DNA from: UBA5905 sp964609975
GTDB lineage: Bacteria > Bacillota > Clostridia > Oscillospirales > Acutalibacteraceae
Length of the DNA: 22,693 nt
NCBI GenBank assembly: GCA_964609975.1
Contig: CAZSTR010000025.1
Coordinates: forward strand, 1 to 22,693
Reading direction: 5' to 3'
The notes below the pieces were generated by a model. It had not been told where the DNA came from. It saw only the letters and a list, made by a program, of their open reading frames with translations, and searched no databases. Below are positions 6,726 to 15,092 of the stretch, piece after piece (the stretch's first letter is position 1; each line of letters starts with the position of its first letter). The translations under genes and the position numbers were made by a program.

Positions 6726-7739
6726 TCATTCTGAGGTGGCCAGAGCGATGAACCGCTCGTTGTTCGTGTTCACGGCGCAATAAAAATGATAGTTTTTGCC
6801 GTTGTGGTGCACCAGCCACGGCTTGTGGGCGTGGACATTCTCCCAGGCGCATTCACTCCGGATGAGCGGCTCGCCATCCCAATGGGTCCAGTTTACCAGA
6901 TCGCGGGAGCAGGCGAAGGTGTTGAAGGCGGGGATGCCGTCCCGCAGACGGAAAAACAGCATGACATAGATGTCGGCGATGCGGAGAATCTGGGGGTCGC
7001 CGCAAATCCGCCCCGCTGGGTCGCCGGAGACCAGATCGACCACCGCCCGGTCTCCATAGCGCTCCCAGTGCTCGCCGTCGTTGGAAACTGCCAGGAAAAT
7101 GCGCTCGGTGGCGTCGTTGGCCTTTCCATTATAGGCGTTGACATATTTATAGCCGGTCACCTGCAGGGTATCTTCAAATAAAAAGCTCTTATACAGCGTG
7201 CACTTTTCCAGCGCGCGGCTGTCGGCGTCGTCCGGCCGCAGAATCGGTTCGGGGAAGCGGGTGAAGCCGTTCGGGTCGGTGGGGTCGGTGCTTTTGGCCA
7301 GCCCCATATAAAGCGGGTCCGGCTCATAGCCGTCGCTGTTGCCGGCCAGATAGGATATATAATAGTGGCCGTTCACCTTTTGCGGCGCGGCTGAGCCGCC
7401 GAACTCCGTGTCCACGAAGGCCGCATAGCCGGCGCATTGCTTGCTGTCCCAGCGGTTCAAATCGTTCCGGCGGAACACCGGGCCGCAATAGGTCCAGTGA
7501 ACCAAATCCTCGGATTTGGAAAGATGGGTTTCATAGCCGGAAACGCTGCAATCCTTTGAAATGGCGACATAATACATATAAAAAACGCCGTCTTTTTGGA
7601 AAACAGTGGGGCTGTCCGTGAAATGCTCATCCATTTTGATGACGGCGCCGATTTTTTTCGGTGTGGCGATTTTCGCATAAATCTCCTGCATTTCCTCGGC
7701 GGTAACCGGCGGCTTGTTGGTGCTTGCAAAACTTATCAT
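6726..7739 (-). CDS. GH43-like five-bladed beta-propeller glycosidase (337 aa)
   Basis: The sequence shows the blade pattern of GH43/GH117/GH130-type propellers: MDEHFTDSPTVFQKDGVFYMYYV near the N-terminus (catalytic-base-type Asp region), LSKSEDLVHWTYCGPVF, HYYISYLAG, LAVSNDGEHWERYG, ICGDPQILRIADIYVMLFF, and a final YHFYCAVNT blade. There is no signal peptide, so it is cytoplasmic and probably acts on imported oligosaccharides. The start at 7739 has GGGGGA 8 nt upstream. It has its own promoter and is not in an operon. The substrate (arabinoside, xyloside or other) cannot be read from the sequence. A phosphorylase of GH130 type is possible but less supported. Confidence 0.7.
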   Translation of the reverse strand: MISFASTNKPPVTAEEMQEIYAKIATPKKIGAVIKMDEHFTDSPTVFQKDGVFYMYYVAISKDCSVSGYETHLSKSEDLVHWTYCGPVFRRNDLNRWDSKQCAGYAAFVDTEFGGSAAPQKVNGHYYISYLAGNSDGYEPDPLYMGLAKSTDPTDPNGFTRFPEPILRPDDADSRALEKCTLYKSFLFEDTLQVTGYKYVNAYNGKANDATERIFLAVSNDGEHWERYGDRAVVDLVSGDPAGRICGDPQILRIADIYVMLFFRLRDGIPAFNTFACSRDLVNWTHWDGEPLIRSECAWENVHAHKPWLVHHNGKNYHFYCAVNTNNERFIALATSE

Positions 7740-7770
7740 AAGATTGTCCCCCATTTTTGAATTTGCTTGT

Positions 7771-7799
7771 ATTGTACCATGAAGATGGCAAAATTGCAA
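7771..7799 (-). promoter_or_regulatory. Sigma-A promoter of the GH43-like gene
   Basis: Minus strand: TTGCAA (7794-7799), 17-nt spacer, TACAAT (7771-7776), about 30 nt before the start codon. Confidence 0.7.
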
Positions 7800-7835
7800 C
7801 CGCGCAGCGAAATTTTTCCGCGGAGCGCTTGTCGT

Positions 7836-8342
7836 TTATTCGATCAGGTTCAGCTGCATGAGCAGGAAATCCACATATCCGCTTTCTGTCTTGAAAAATC
7901 GGGGATAGGTGCACAGGGTGCGAAAGCCGAAGCGCTCATATAGGCGGATGGCCCGTTTGTTGTCCTTGCGCACCTGCAAATCCAGGATTTCGAAGTCATT
8001 TTCCCGCGCAAATTTCAATGCCCGGCGCATGAGCTGTGTTCCGATGCCGCGGCCCCAGCAATCCCGCACAACAGCAATGGAAAAATCGCCGCGATGGGCC
8101 ATGCGCCGCGGCTGTCGCAAAAGGGAGGCGTCGCCGACGATTTTTCCGTTTTCTTTGGCGATCAGCTGAATTCCGTCGGCGGAATTTTCCCATTGGGTGA
8201 TATAGCGGGCTTCCTCCTCCGGAGTTATCGGTAGCCCCTCCGCCCCGAAGTTTAGATTGGCGGTTTCACCGCCGATCTGTCGCAAAAAGCGCAGCATCTC
8301 CGGCGCATCCTCCGCCTTGGCTTTTTCGATGGTAACGCTCAT
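7836..8342 (-). CDS. GNAT family N-acetyltransferase (168 aa)
   Basis: This is a typical GNAT fold protein that transfers acetyl from acetyl-CoA to an amine. Motif A is VVRDCWGRGIGTQLMRRAL (the R-x-x-G-x-G loop binds the CoA pyrophosphate), followed by LDLQVRKDNKRAIRLYERFGF, the conserved motif B region. The start at 8342 (MSVTIEKAKAED) has AGGGAG upstream; the open frame continues 5' without a ribosome site. It resembles the group annotated as RimJ/RimL or phosphinothricin-type acetyltransferases, but the acceptor cannot be named. It is transcribed alone from the promoter at 8406-8434. Confidence 0.88.
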   Translation of the reverse strand: MSVTIEKAKAEDAPEMLRFLRQIGGETANLNFGAEGLPITPEEEARYITQWENSADGIQLIAKENGKIVGDASLLRQPRRMAHRGDFSIAVVRDCWGRGIGTQLMRRALKFARENDFEILDLQVRKDNKRAIRLYERFGFRTLCTYPRFFKTESGYVDFLLMQLNLIE

Positions 8343-8405
8343 GAAAATCTCCCTTTCGTGCTTGTGTAAGACGCATTGTGAAATCATGAAAATTGTATTG
8401 TATGC

Positions 8406-8434
8406 ATTATGCCAGATGCGCGTTTTTCTGTCAA
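8406..8434 (-). promoter_or_regulatory. Sigma-A promoter of the GNAT gene
   Basis: Minus strand: TTGACA (8429-8434), 17-nt spacer, CATAAT (8406-8411). The region 8343-8675, between the divergent GNAT and surface-protein genes, holds this promoter and the one at 8585-8613 and nothing else I can identify. Confidence 0.75.
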
Positions 8435-8584
8435 GCACCCCGGAGGGAAGCTATGCGTTTTTCGCGTAAGGGGCTGTTTTCGGGTAACGGGAGGCAGAGA
8501 TGTGATTTTTGCTATTTCTCGGCGGGACAATTTGCTATCTGGGACGAATTTTTTTGAAATAGCGACTTTTCGACAAAAAATCTG

Positions 8585-8613
8585 TTGACTCCGGGGCGAA
8601 ACTCTTGTATAAT
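8585..8613 (+). promoter_or_regulatory. Sigma-A promoter of the surface-protein gene
   Basis: TTGACT (8585-8590), a 17-nt spacer and TATAAT (8608-8613), about 60 nt before the start codon at 8676. Confidence 0.8.
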
Positions 8614-8622
8614 TCAAATCGG

Positions 8623-8634
8623 GAACAATCGTTC
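8623..8634. promoter_or_regulatory. LexA-box-like dyad near the transcription start
   Basis: GAAC-AATC-GTTC lies roughly 3-14 nt past the expected start of the promoter at 8585-8613. The half sites are perfect; the centre departs from the Firmicute consensus at one base. It could be chance, and is listed because it sits where a repressor would act and resembles the better site at 3465-3476. Confidence 0.35.
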
Positions 8635-8675
8635 TCCGCGAGGGGCGGAGGGCGCAAAAAGAAGGGGGAAAACAA

Positions 8676-10616
8676 ATGAAACAAAAGCTTTTGACTGCCC
8701 TGCTGACGCTGGCGCTGATAGCGGGAATGGCGGCGCCCGTTTGGGCGGCGCCTGCGGGCCTGTCCTATGTGGGCGCGAACGGTGTGACACAAAGCCATAC
8801 CGGAGACTATACAGCGATAGCCACAGACACCACCGCCTGGGCCGCCGGGTGGTATGCGGTGGAAAGCGATACGGTTATCGAAAGCCAAATCGCCGTGAGC
8901 GGCGCGGTGCACCTGGTTCTCTGCGATGGGAAGGAGCTGCGAGCCACTAAGAGCATCGTGGTGGAGGCGGGTGGAAGCCTGACTGTCTATGGTCAGACCG
9001 CCCAGAGCGGAAAGCTCACGGTCGCCCCGAATGGAGACGCTTCCGGAGACGGCTCTGAAAGTAGCTATGTTGGCTATGCTATTTTGGCCTATGGAGATTT
9101 GACGGTGAACGGTGGTAATGTCACCGTCGCCAGCGGTGAGACGCTGTTGGGCGTGGGGATTGTATCGGGCAGCTCCATCGATGCTTTGGACACTGACACA
9201 ACCGGCGCACCTACGCAATTGACGGTGAACGGCGGAAAGCTGACTGCCACGGGCAGTGGATATATCGGCATGGGAATTCTGTGCGGGAATTGTGCTTTGA
9301 CGGTGAACGGTGGCACACTGGTTGCCGATGGCGGCACTCTGGCCAATCCGGACACAGAGGCGACGGAAACCATGAGGAGCTTCGGTATACTGGCGATTGA
9401 CGGCAGTGTTACCTTCAGTGGCGGTGAAACCAGAGCCGTCGGCGGTGCGGCCACTGTGGGCAGCAGAGGCATTTACTTAGAAGACAGCGCTCTGAATATC
9501 GAGGGCGGAAAGTTGACCGCTTCGGGCGGTGCGGTGGAAGGCTCGGAAGGGTCGGCCCACAGTCACGGAATTTACACCAACGGCACCGTGACGATCAGCG
9601 GCGAGGACACCGAGGTGATTGCTTCCGGCAGCACCGTCGAAATTCCGTCCATACCAGAGGAACTTCCTCCTGCCGCGCGAGGTGTCGACGCGGAAACGCT
9701 TGAGCAGAGCTGTGCATATAGCTGCGGCATTTTTGTGGAGCCGCTTTCCTGGGCCGCGGAGGAGGAATCCGATGACGAAGCCTCCACCGCCGCTGTGACT
9801 TCCGCGCCGGTGCCCGGCAATGTGGTGATTCGCGGCGCGACAGTGACGGCCGCCGGGGATGACTCCGTCGGCGGTTATAGCTATGGCGTTTTCACCGAGG
9901 GGTCTGTGCTTGTGGACGGCGGAATGTTGTTTGCCTCCGCCGGAGCGGTCGATGCAACCGGCGATTTCGAGAGCTGTGGCGTTCGTGGCGACCGGGTCAC
10001 TCTGCGTCAGGGAACGCTCGTCGCGAAAGCAGCCGCGGAGCAGACGCGGGTTCTCCAGCAGGCCATCATCGGAGAGCTGGGTCTGCCGGTGAGCTATTGG
10101 TGGACTAAGACGGAAGGTGGCTCGCTGACCGCCTCCGCTGTTGCCGCCTATACCCAAAGCGGAGCTTATGCGAAATTGGTCGCTGATGCGGATTTGGATG
10201 AAAGCGCCCGATATATGGTGACCTTCGATGTCAACGGCGGCAACGCGCTGACGCCGGCCACCGCCCGGACGGATACGGTCGGGAAGCTCACTCTGAGCGC
10301 GTTACCGACGCCCACCCGCGACGGCTATCGCTTCGAGGGCTGGTATACCGCTCGTGCCGGTGGGGAAGCGGTGTTGCTGGAGCGGGTCTATAGCGCGGAT
10401 ACCACGGTGTATGCCCGCTGGGCGCCTGCTGATTCCGCGCCCGGCGGAACGGATGGCACCGGCTCTGCGGGGAACGGCAGCTCCTCCGGCGGCGAAGCTT
10501 CCGGCGTTTCGCCCGCCACCGGAGATCGGAGCGTTGCGCCGTTTGTCGGGCTGGCACTAGTTGGATTGACGGCCATGGGCTGGGCCGGAAAGAGCTTCCG
10601 TCGGAAGGAAGATTAA
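8676..10616 (+). CDS. Secreted, sortase-anchored beta-helix surface protein with InlB-B repeat (646 aa)
   Basis: Residues 1-25 form a signal peptide ending PVWAA. Residues ~60-460 carry about eight repeats of the type LTVNGG-x-L-x-A-x-G followed by a GI/GIY turn, the pattern of a right-handed beta-helix of carbohydrate-binding character. The first copies share near-identical DNA (TTGACGGTGAACGG at 9099, 9219 and 9297). Residues ~511-583 are a Listeria-Bacteroides (InlB-B/Flg_new) repeat, MVTFDVNGG...GYRFEGWYT...VYARWAP. A Gly/Ser linker leads to SPATGD (~611), a hydrophobic segment and the basic tail KSFRRKED, so the protein is probably cut and linked to the cell wall by a sortase. The ribosome site is AAGGGGGAAA. 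Transcription is monocistronic, with a promoter and a terminator of its own. It is probably an adhesin or glycan binder; the ligand is unknown. Confidence 0.88.
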   Translation: MKQKLLTALLTLALIAGMAAPVWAAPAGLSYVGANGVTQSHTGDYTAIATDTTAWAAGWYAVESDTVIESQIAVSGAVHLVLCDGKELRATKSIVVEAGGSLTVYGQTAQSGKLTVAPNGDASGDGSESSYVGYAILAYGDLTVNGGNVTVASGETLLGVGIVSGSSIDALDTDTTGAPTQLTVNGGKLTATGSGYIGMGILCGNCALTVNGGTLVADGGTLANPDTEATETMRSFGILAIDGSVTFSGGETRAVGGAATVGSRGIYLEDSALNIEGGKLTASGGAVEGSEGSAHSHGIYTNGTVTISGEDTEVIASGSTVEIPSIPEELPPAARGVDAETLEQSCAYSCGIFVEPLSWAAEEESDDEASTAAVTSAPVPGNVVIRGATVTAAGDDSVGGYSYGVFTEGSVLVDGGMLFASAGAVDATGDFESCGVRGDRVTLRQGTLVAKAAAEQTRVLQQAIIGELGLPVSYWWTKTEGGSLTASAVAAYTQSGAYAKLVADADLDESARYMVTFDVNGGNALTPATARTDTVGKLTLSALPTPTRDGYRFEGWYTARAGGEAVLLERVYSADTTVYARWAPADSAPGGTDGTGSAGNGSSSGGEASGVSPATGDRSVAPFVGLALVGLTAMGWAGKSFRRKED

Positions 10617-10637
10617 GATCCTTTCAAAACAAAAAAC

Positions 10638-10676
10638 AAAAAGAGGGCACTTCTCGTCGGGAAGTGCCCTCTTTTT
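10638..10676. terminator. Strong bidirectional terminator
   Basis: A perfect 16-bp stem (AAAAAGAGGGCACTTC / GAAGTGCCCTCTTTTT, 7-nt loop) ends the surface-protein gene on the plus strand. On the minus strand the U-rich run past the stem (TTTTTGTTTTTTGTTTTG) would end the convergent GH30 transcript. The ~100 bases between it and the GH30 stop hold nothing I can identify. Confidence 0.9.
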
Positions 10677-10778
10677 GCCAGCAGTCTGGCTCTACCAGAG
10701 CGGGTCAAAGCTGGATTTGTCTATATATTTTTGACGGAAAGGAAGCTGTTCCCGCGCCGCTTGCCGTATAGGAAAGAA

Positions 10779-12128
10779 TCAATCTGTAAAAACCACCGTT
10801 GCCAGGGTTTCGGGAAGCAATTCGATATAGTACAGCTGTCCCTTGTGGGTATATTGGAGCTGGAGCTTGTGGTCTGTGGGGTTGACGAGAATGAGGGTCG
10901 TTTCGCCGTCGGCGTTTTCTACGACACAGCCTTCGGCGTCGAAGCGGTCGGCATTGGGGAAGCCGAACAGCCCCTTTCCTGTATCCAGCACCGACAGCGG
11001 ATGGATTTCGGAGCTTTCCCTGACCGCCGAAAAATGGCGAAAGGCCTTGTATTGGCCGCTGAAGGTCAGTGCGCCATCCGTCGTGTTCCGTGTTACCAGA
11101 CCGCCGCAATAGAAGGGACCGACATTGGGTCCGCCGGTTTCATCCAGCATGAGATTCCAACCGGTGAAGGAGGAATAGCGGTTGTTGAGCGCCTTGATCA
11201 TCATGAGGCCCCATTTGCACCAGTCGGTATCATAATGGTCATACAAGCGCGGGCCGCCCTCGGTGAAATGGAGGGACAGCGCCGGATATTTTTCCTTCAG
11301 GAATGTGGTTTGCTCGATGAAGCCTTCATAATAGTGGAACGCCACCCCGTCGCAGGCCTTGGACAGCGCCGGATATTCGGACAGATACCAGTCCACACGG
11401 CCCACGGCGTCATAGAAATTGTGGTCGTGACACCAGATTTTTGTGTGCAAGCCGCTTTGGTTCATTTTCTCCCGCAGGATTTCGATGAAGGCTGCTTCGT
11501 GGTCGGGGTGCCAGATGCAGGCGGGCATATGCCCGTTTTGCGCGGTTTGCGGCTCGTTTTGCGGGGTGACCGCATAAATCGGAATCCCCTCATCTTCATA
11601 GCCTTGGATGAATTTCAGAATATAGTCGGCATAGCATGCCAGATATTTTTCGCGCATATAGCCGCCGCCGAGGCTTCCGCCTGTTTTCATCCAGGCGGGC
11701 GGCGACCATGGAGAGGCCAAGAGCCGAAGCTCCGGATTGATTGCCAAAATCTCCTGAAGAATCGGGAGAATATAGGCTTTGTCGCGCTCGATGGAAAAAT
11801 GCGTCAGCTGTGTGTCGTCCTTGACCTCGTCATAAGAATAGGGGGCGGCGGAATAATCGCTGGAGCCGATGGTCAGCCGCCCTACGCTGAAGCCGAGCCC
11901 CTTTTCGGAATATAGCATTTCCAGCAGGGCGTGCCGGTCGGCCGGCTCCATCAGGGAGAGATTGTAGCAGGAGGAATCGGTGATGGCCACACCGAAGCCC
12001 AAAAATCCGCTGTTTGTCGGATGGTCGCTTTTTATGAGGGTGTTGGTGCCGGCGAGCGACTCTCCGGGAAAAAGCTCCCGCCCGCGAAATTCGCCGTGCT
12101 TGTTGGTTGTGTATAGCTGAACGGACAT
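10779..12128 (-). CDS. GH30 family glucosylceramidase-type beta-glycosidase (449 aa)
   Basis: This is a (beta/alpha)8 barrel with a C-terminal beta-sandwich, the GH30 layout. The general acid/base is the Glu of TPQNEPQT (about residue 192), and the nucleophile is the Glu of HFTEGGP (about residue 290). LLASPWSPPAWMKTGG is a hallmark of the glucosylceramidase branch. The C-terminal part (VVENADGETTLILVNP...) matches the GH30 sandwich domain. The start at 12128 has GGAGGTG 8 nt upstream; the open frame extends further only by chance. No signal peptide is seen, so it acts inside the cell, probably on beta-glucosides or related small substrates. A TATAAT (12162-12167, minus) lies upstream with a poor -35, so activation by the divergent AraC regulator is plausible. 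Confidence 0.93.
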   Translation of the reverse strand: MSVQLYTTNKHGEFRGRELFPGESLAGTNTLIKSDHPTNSGFLGFGVAITDSSCYNLSLMEPADRHALLEMLYSEKGLGFSVGRLTIGSSDYSAAPYSYDEVKDDTQLTHFSIERDKAYILPILQEILAINPELRLLASPWSPPAWMKTGGSLGGGYMREKYLACYADYILKFIQGYEDEGIPIYAVTPQNEPQTAQNGHMPACIWHPDHEAAFIEILREKMNQSGLHTKIWCHDHNFYDAVGRVDWYLSEYPALSKACDGVAFHYYEGFIEQTTFLKEKYPALSLHFTEGGPRLYDHYDTDWCKWGLMMIKALNNRYSSFTGWNLMLDETGGPNVGPFYCGGLVTRNTTDGALTFSGQYKAFRHFSAVRESSEIHPLSVLDTGKGLFGFPNADRFDAEGCVVENADGETTLILVNPTDHKLQLQYTHKGQLYYIELLPETLATVVFTD

Positions 12129-12210
12129 GGAATTGCACCTCCATTTTTGGTTGTTGAGGTCATTATAGCATCCCATTCTCAATAAAAATATGGATTTATT
12201 TGTTTTGCTA

Positions 12211-12239
12211 TTGTATTTTTGGGTGTTTTTTGCTATACT
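12211..12239 (+). promoter_or_regulatory. Sigma-A promoter of the AraC regulator
   Basis: TTGTAT (12211-12216), 17-nt spacer, TATACT (12234-12239). Transcription would start near 12246, at the first base of the ribosome site. This shows that the longer open frame from 12190 is not translated in full. Confidence 0.65.
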
Positions 12240-12261
12240 GCTGCCAAAGGGGGTGTTCCCG

Positions 12262-13035
12262 TTGGTTTTTGCAGAGCCGGTGTTCGTCAATGCGCTTTTT
12301 CAAGGCTGGACGCAAAGGAAATATAGCTATAATCGGGTTTCGCGTCCGAATTATGGCTTGCTGTATGTGCAGAAGGGGGAAATACTGTATCGCTTCGAGG
12401 ATGGAGAAATTGTGGCCTCTGCAGGAGATGTTGTATATTTGCCTAAAAACGCCAATTATGAGGCGCTGTTCAATATTCGCCGGGGAGACATTCGGGATTA
12501 TCTGCTCAATTTCGACATTTCCGGGGCGGGGACAGTGTTTTGCGGGGAAAACCCCACGATTTTGTGGCGGGATCGTTCGAACGCGCTGGAGGCGTATTTC
12601 GCCGAGACGGTGGCCGCCTTTGACAGCGGTGAAGCCTATTTGGCGCGGGCTGATTTTTTTCGATGCGTCTATTTTGTGCAGAAGGCGGTGTCGAAAACTG
12701 CCGATTCCGCCCGTCTGCTTCAGTTGAAAAAAGGGGCGACTCTGCTTTTGGAGGATAACGGCTTGACCGTGGGCGAAATTTCCGAAAGGCTGAGTATGAG
12801 CCGCAGCGCGTTTCAGAAAAATTTCAAAAAGTTCTTCGGGCTTTCGCCCGCCGAATATCGGCTGGCCGAGCGCATGAGCCGGGCGCGCTCTTTGCTGGAG
12901 GCTACGGATATGCCCATAAAGGAGATAGCCTATTCGCTGGGCTTTTATGATGTGGCGTATTTTTATAAACGATTTGAAATGCTTTGTCACATGACGCCGA
13001 AGCAATATCGGGAAAAATATTCGTCGTTTGCGTAG
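12262..13035 (+). CDS. AraC family transcriptional regulator (257 aa)
   Basis: The N-terminal part (MVFAEPVFVNALFQGW... to ~residue 110) is a cupin-like sugar-sensing domain with LLYVQKGEILYRFEDGE and AGDVVYLPKNANYEALF. Residues ~165-257 form the two helix-turn-helix motifs of the AraC family: LTVGEISERLSMSRSAFQKN and MPIKEIAYSLGFYDVAYFYK, ending with the family signature FEMLCHMTPKQYREKY. I choose the TTG at 12262 because AAAGGGGG lies 8 nt upstream and the promoter overlaps the longer frame that begins at 12190, whose extra 24 residues look like a false membrane segment. The gene is divergent from GH30, which it probably controls in response to a sugar ligand. Confidence 0.9.
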   Translation: MVFAEPVFVNALFQGWTQRKYSYNRVSRPNYGLLYVQKGEILYRFEDGEIVASAGDVVYLPKNANYEALFNIRRGDIRDYLLNFDISGAGTVFCGENPTILWRDRSNALEAYFAETVAAFDSGEAYLARADFFRCVYFVQKAVSKTADSARLLQLKKGATLLLEDNGLTVGEISERLSMSRSAFQKNFKKFFGLSPAEYRLAERMSRARSLLEATDMPIKEIAYSLGFYDVAYFYKRFEMLCHMTPKQYREKYSSFA

Positions 13036-13050
13036 GTGAATACAAAGGGG

Positions 13051-13086
13051 CGGCGGCAGGGAAACGGAAAAGCGTCCCTGCCGCCG
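13051..13086. terminator. Hairpin between the convergent AraC and acetyltransferase genes
   Basis: A perfect 12-bp GC-rich stem (CGGCGGCAGGGA / TCCCTGCCGCCG, 12-nt loop) lies in the 63-bp gap between the two stops. The T-tract is weak on both sides, so it is terminator-like rather than canonical. Confidence 0.6.
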
Positions 13087-13098
13087 ACTTATTATGGT

Positions 13099-13701
13099 TT
13101 ACCATTCGATTTTCCTGTCCTTGAAATAATATTCCCGGTCGTGCTCGTTCACCTTACGGAGAATCCGGCATGGATTGCCCACGGCCACCACATTGTCCGG
13201 CAAATCCTTCGTGACGATGCTTCCGGCGCCGATCACCACATTGTCCCCGATGGTGACGCCGGGCACAATGACAACGCCGGCGCCAAGCCAGCAGTTTTTG
13301 CCGATGTGTACCGCGGCGTTATACTGATACCCCTGCTCGCGCAGCTCCGGCAATATGGGATGACCGGCGGTAGCCACGGTCACATGGGGTCCGAACATCG
13401 TGTAGTCGCCCACATAGATGTGGGTGTCGTCCACCAGCGTCAGCCCGAAATTCGCATAAATGCTTTTTCCAAAGTGGACATGATGCCCGCCCCAGTTGGC
13501 GTGAAAGGGCGGCTCGATATAGCAGCCGTCGCCGATTTCCGCGAACATCTCCTTGAGCAGCTTTGCGCGCTTTTCGCCTTCGAGAGGGCGGGTGGCGTTG
13601 TAATCATATAGCTTTTCGAGGCAAAGGGTTTGCTCCCGCAGGATGTCCTTGTCGCCCGGCAGATACAGCTCGCCGGTGTGCATTTTGTCCTTCATGCTCA
13701 T
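13099..13701 (-). CDS. Maltose/galactoside O-acetyltransferase-type hexapeptide transferase (200 aa)
   Basis: This is a left-handed beta-helix acetyltransferase of the LacA/Maa/NodL group, transferring acetyl from acetyl-CoA to a sugar hydroxyl. Residues 1-60 form the Mac-type helical N-terminus (MHTGELYLPGDKDILRE...). The hexapeptide coils run through IYANFGLTLVDDTHIYVGD, VHIGKNCWLGAGVVIVPGVTIGDNVVIGAGSIVTKDLPDN. The catalytic His sits in VATAGHPI, and the C-terminus has the conserved VAVGNPCRILRKV. The start at 13701 has AAAGGAG 8 nt upstream. It lies 52 nt after the alcohol dehydrogenase on the same strand, so the two probably share one transcript. Its natural acceptor is unknown; acetylation may detoxify non-metabolisable sugars. 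Confidence 0.92.
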   Translation of the reverse strand: MSMKDKMHTGELYLPGDKDILREQTLCLEKLYDYNATRPLEGEKRAKLLKEMFAEIGDGCYIEPPFHANWGGHHVHFGKSIYANFGLTLVDDTHIYVGDYTMFGPHVTVATAGHPILPELREQGYQYNAAVHIGKNCWLGAGVVIVPGVTIGDNVVIGAGSIVTKDLPDNVVAVGNPCRILRKVNEHDREYYFKDRKIEW

Positions 13702-13753
13702 ATGTCATTCTCCTTTGTGATGGAAGCCGTCCTCCGTGCGACCTCGGTGAAAT

Positions 13754-14788
13754 TCATTGGGTGATGGCGATTTTTATCACTCCGTCCAGCCGGTTTTCGA
13801 AAATGCGGTATGCCTCCTCGATGTCCGCCAGGGGGTAGCGATGGGTGATGAGCGGGGTTGTGTCGAGTTTTCCCTGCTCGATTAAACGAAGGATTTCTGC
13901 GCAGTCACAGCCGTCCACGCCGCCGGTTTTGAAGGTCAGATTTTTTCCATACATTTCCGGCAGAGGCAACGGCTGTGGCTCGTCATACAGCGCCACCACC
14001 GTCACGATGCTGTTCGGTCGGGCGCATTTCCAGGCGAGCTGGAAGGTGTCCGCTCCGCCGGCCACCTCCAGCACCGCATCCGCTCCGCCGTGGGCGGTGT
14101 TGGCGCGGACGATGGCTTCGCAATTCTCCGGTGAACAAAGCAGAACGCCGGGGTAACGCTCCTGCACAAATCGTACTCTCGCTGGATCCTTTTCGCAGAG
14201 GATGATTTTCTGCGGCTTTTTCAGCATCGCGCAGAGTAGGGTGCAAAGGCCGGTTGGGCCAGCGCCGAGAATCAGCACCGTGTCCTCGTGGCGGATTTTG
14301 GAAATGCGCGCCGCCCAGAACCCGGTTGCCAAAATATCCCCCACAAACAGGGCCTGCTCGTCGGTCACCCGGTCGGGGATTTTGTTCAGCCCCTGGTCGG
14401 CGTAGGGTACGCGGACAAGCTCCGCCTGGCCGCCGTCGATGCGACATCCCAAGGCCCAGCCGCCGTCGGGGTCGGTGCAGTTGTTCACATAGCCGCGCTG
14501 GCAGAAAAAGCACGCACCGCAAAAGGTTTCCACATTGACCGTCACCCGGTCGCCGGGACGAACCGTTTTGACCGCCGGGCCAACCGCTTCCACAACGCCG
14601 ACCATTTCGTGGCCAACAGTGACGCCGGGAACCGCCCGCGGCACGGATCCGTGCTTGATATGCAAATCGCTGGTGCAAATGGAGCTGAGCGTCACCCGCA
14701 CGATGGCGTCCTCCTCCCGGAGAATTTGCGGTTTCGGCTTCTCCAATAGGGCAAATCGTCCGTTTTCGATATATGTAAGCGCTTTCAT
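13754..14788 (-). CDS. Zinc-dependent alcohol/polyol dehydrogenase of the MDR family (344 aa)
   Basis: This is a medium-chain dehydrogenase with both zinc sites. Catalytic ligands lie in SSICTSDLHIKHG (Cys ~38) and GHEMVGVVEAVGP; the structural zinc cysteines are in CGACFFCQRGYVNNC. The cofactor loop is LILGAGPTGLCTLL, followed by CEKD, where an acidic residue after the loop suggests NAD(H). It resembles threonine dehydrogenase, sorbitol dehydrogenase and Adh members; the exact substrate cannot be fixed. The start at 14788 has AGGAGAAG upstream. It is expressed from the promoter at 14917-14945 with a ~120-nt leader, and probably together with the acetyltransferase gene, hinting at sugar or sugar-alcohol metabolism. 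Confidence 0.92.
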   Translation of the reverse strand: MKALTYIENGRFALLEKPKPQILREEDAIVRVTLSSICTSDLHIKHGSVPRAVPGVTVGHEMVGVVEAVGPAVKTVRPGDRVTVNVETFCGACFFCQRGYVNNCTDPDGGWALGCRIDGGQAELVRVPYADQGLNKIPDRVTDEQALFVGDILATGFWAARISKIRHEDTVLILGAGPTGLCTLLCAMLKKPQKIILCEKDPARVRFVQERYPGVLLCSPENCEAIVRANTAHGGADAVLEVAGGADTFQLAWKCARPNSIVTVVALYDEPQPLPLPEMYGKNLTFKTGGVDGCDCAEILRLIEQGKLDTTPLITHRYPLADIEEAYRIFENRLDGVIKIAITQ

Positions 14789-14916
14789 TTTTGCTTCTCC
14801 TGTTGTTTACAGAAAATGTTCTGCCGCAACGTGCCATTTCATGCGCGGCTGAGAAGCGGCCACGCATAGGGAAATGCCCCAGCGGTGTTCGCCCTTGCGA
14901 GACTATCATTGAGGCT

Positions 14917-14945
14917 ATTATAGCACAGTTTTGCTGTTTGTTCAA
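14917..14945 (-). promoter_or_regulatory. Sigma-A promoter of the dehydrogenase-acetyltransferase unit
   Basis: Minus strand: TTGAAC (14940-14945), 17-nt spacer, TATAAT (14917-14922). Confidence 0.75.
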
Positions 14946-15092
14946 GAGAAGTTTCGACACGCTGGAGGGAATAAACGGTTCGCTTGCGCGGACTTTGATA
15001 GTTGTTTTTTGAGTGGAGATAAGGAGAGGTAGATGTGAAAGAAATATCATAAATTTTTGAGTTTAATTTTTGGCATTGTAAAACGCAGCTAA

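Noticed and set aside
10705..11109. 134-codon minus-strand frame at the end of GH30
   Set aside because: It is an out-of-frame shadow of the GH30 C-terminal domain.
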